Below are positions 6,129-6,920 of a DNA stretch of 6,920 nucleotides, piece by piece. The position numbers and the translations under genes are program-made. The stretch is from Hyphomicrobiales bacterium (GTDB lineage Bacteria > Pseudomonadota > Alphaproteobacteria > Rhizobiales > Xanthobacteraceae). The stretch covers positions 1-6,920 of the forward strand of contig JACQDO010000234.1 in the NCBI GenBank assembly GCA_016201085.1, in the 5' to 3' direction. Within the stretch, counting starts at the first letter, position 1, and each line of letters begins with the position of its first letter. The notes below the pieces were generated by a model. It was given only the letters and a program-made list of their open reading frames with translations, was not told the origin of the DNA and made no database searches.

Positions 6129-6167
6129 CAAACGCCGGCAAAGCCGTTAGTACTCGCTAGGCGTTTG
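6129..6167. other. Inverted repeat between the SDR and amidotransferase genes
   Basis: CAAACGCC (6129-6136) pairs exactly with GGCGTTTG (6160-6167), giving an 8-bp stem with a 23-base loop. A small inner hairpin, CGGC-AAA-GCCG (6136-6146), competes with it. It lies in the 76-base gap between two same-strand genes. There is no T-run, so termination is doubtful, and it could be an operator or leader structure for the downstream gene. Confidence 0.35.
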
Positions 6168-6187
6168 AGAGCGCGCCCCGATTCGCC

Positions 6188-6919
6188 ATGCTGAAGCCGG
6201 TTCTGCTTATCCTGCACCAGGAGCATTCCTCTCCCGGCCGCGTCGGCCAGACGCTGGCGCGGCTCGGCTATCCACTCGACGTCAGGCGCCCGCGTTTCGG
6301 CGATCCGCTGCCGGACAGCATGGACGAGCATGCCGGCGCGGTGATTTTCGGCGGTCCGCAAAGCGCCAATGACAGCGAAGATTTCGTCCAGCGCGAGATC
6401 GACTGGATCGGCGTGCCGCTGCGCGACAAAAAGCCTTATCTCGGTATCTGTCTCGGCGCGCAGATGATGGCGCGCCATCTCGGCAGCCGCGTGTTCCCGC
6501 ATCCGCAGGGCCATGCCGAGGTCGGCTATTATCCGATCCGTCCGACCGCGGCCGGGCTCACGGTCTGCGCGCAGTGGCCCGACCATGTCTATCAGTGGCA
6601 TCGGGAAGGCTTTGACCTGCCGGGAGGCGGCGATTTGCTGGCGGAGGGCGATGCCTTCTCGGTGCAGGCGTTTCGTTATGGCACCGGCTACGCGCTGCAG
6701 TTTCACCCGGAAGTCACGCACGCCATGATGTATCGCTGGCTCACGCGCGGCGCCCACCGAATGGAACTGCCGGGCGCCAAGCAACGCCACGAGCATATCG
6801 CCGACCGCGCGGTGCACGATCTGGCCTCGCGCAACTGGCTGTCGGCTTTCATCGATCATTGGATCGGCAACAAGCCGGGTGATTTACCCGCCTATCAGCC
6901 GACGCCACCGGCCGCCTGA
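6188..6919 (+). CDS. Class I glutamine amidotransferase domain protein (GuaA-type GATase, COG0518)
   Basis: This complete 243-residue protein is a stand-alone class I (triad) glutamine amidotransferase of the kind that hydrolyses glutamine or acts as a gamma-glutamyl peptidase. The catalytic nucleophile is Cys88 in the elbow LGICLGAQ (85-92), with His173 and Glu175 in QFHPEV (171-176). The oxyanion-region motif FGGPQSAND is at 54-62. The internal segment VYQWHREGFDLPGGGDLLAEG (134-154) is typical of the GMP-synthase-like GATases lacking a synthase domain. No synthase domain follows, so it is not guaA itself. A nearby acceptor gene cannot be seen, since the window ends one base after the stop. 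The ATG at 6188 has no strong Shine-Dalgarno sequence. The gene sits 76 bases after the SDR gene and may share its transcript. The physiological substrate is unknown. Confidence 0.9.
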   Translation: MLKPVLLILHQEHSSPGRVGQTLARLGYPLDVRRPRFGDPLPDSMDEHAGAVIFGGPQSANDSEDFVQREIDWIGVPLRDKKPYLGICLGAQMMARHLGSRVFPHPQGHAEVGYYPIRPTAAGLTVCAQWPDHVYQWHREGFDLPGGGDLLAEGDAFSVQAFRYGTGYALQFHPEVTHAMMYRWLTRGAHRMELPGAKQRHEHIADRAVHDLASRNWLSAFIDHWIGNKPGDLPAYQPTPPAA

Positions 6920-6920
6920 A

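Noticed and set aside
6065..6859. 264-codon open frame on the - strand opposite the amidotransferase
   Set aside because: It has Arg/Ala/His-rich composition and no recognisable domain, while the + strand frame has a complete Cys/His/Glu triad. It is a shadow of high GC at third positions.

Overview
The window looks like chromosomal DNA from an alphaproteobacterium, probably of the order Hyphomicrobiales (Bradyrhizobium/Xanthobacteraceae type). The grounds are the GC-rich codon use, a Tad pilus gene order typical of that group, and a tandem repeat resembling ones I recall from Bradyrhizobium relatives. Genus assignment is inference. All supported genes are on the + strand.

Positions 1-3155 hold the distal part of a tad/cpa (Flp-type IV pilus) operon. 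It contains the C-terminal part of the CpaF/TadA motor ATPase (cut by the window start), the inner-membrane platform proteins TadB and TadC, and, after a 96-base gap, a TPR lipoprotein of the TadD type. CpaF powers pilin assembly through the TadB/TadC platform, and TadD is thought to help secretin assembly or stability. A hairpin with a short T-rich tail 29 bases after tadD may end the operon.

Positions 3156-3915 are mostly non-coding. They contain one credible small gene, a 58-residue protein with a CxC...CxxC zinc-ribbon-like pattern (3329-3505). Next come four tandem copies of a 36-bp unit (3568-3711). A candidate promoter and a strong ribosome binding site for the next gene follow.

Positions 3916-6919 carry three apparently independent genes. 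The first is a Tat-type exported, branched-chain-amino-acid-type ABC transporter substrate-binding protein with no transporter partners in view. The second is a classical short-chain dehydrogenase/reductase with complete catalytic residues. The third is a class I glutamine amidotransferase domain protein. Between the first two lies an 87-bp imperfect palindromic element, and a perfect 16-bp palindrome covers the likely start codon of the dehydrogenase gene.

No complete new system is evident. The points most worth checking are the small zinc-ribbon gene, the 36-bp repeat, and the two palindromic elements near 5186-5317.
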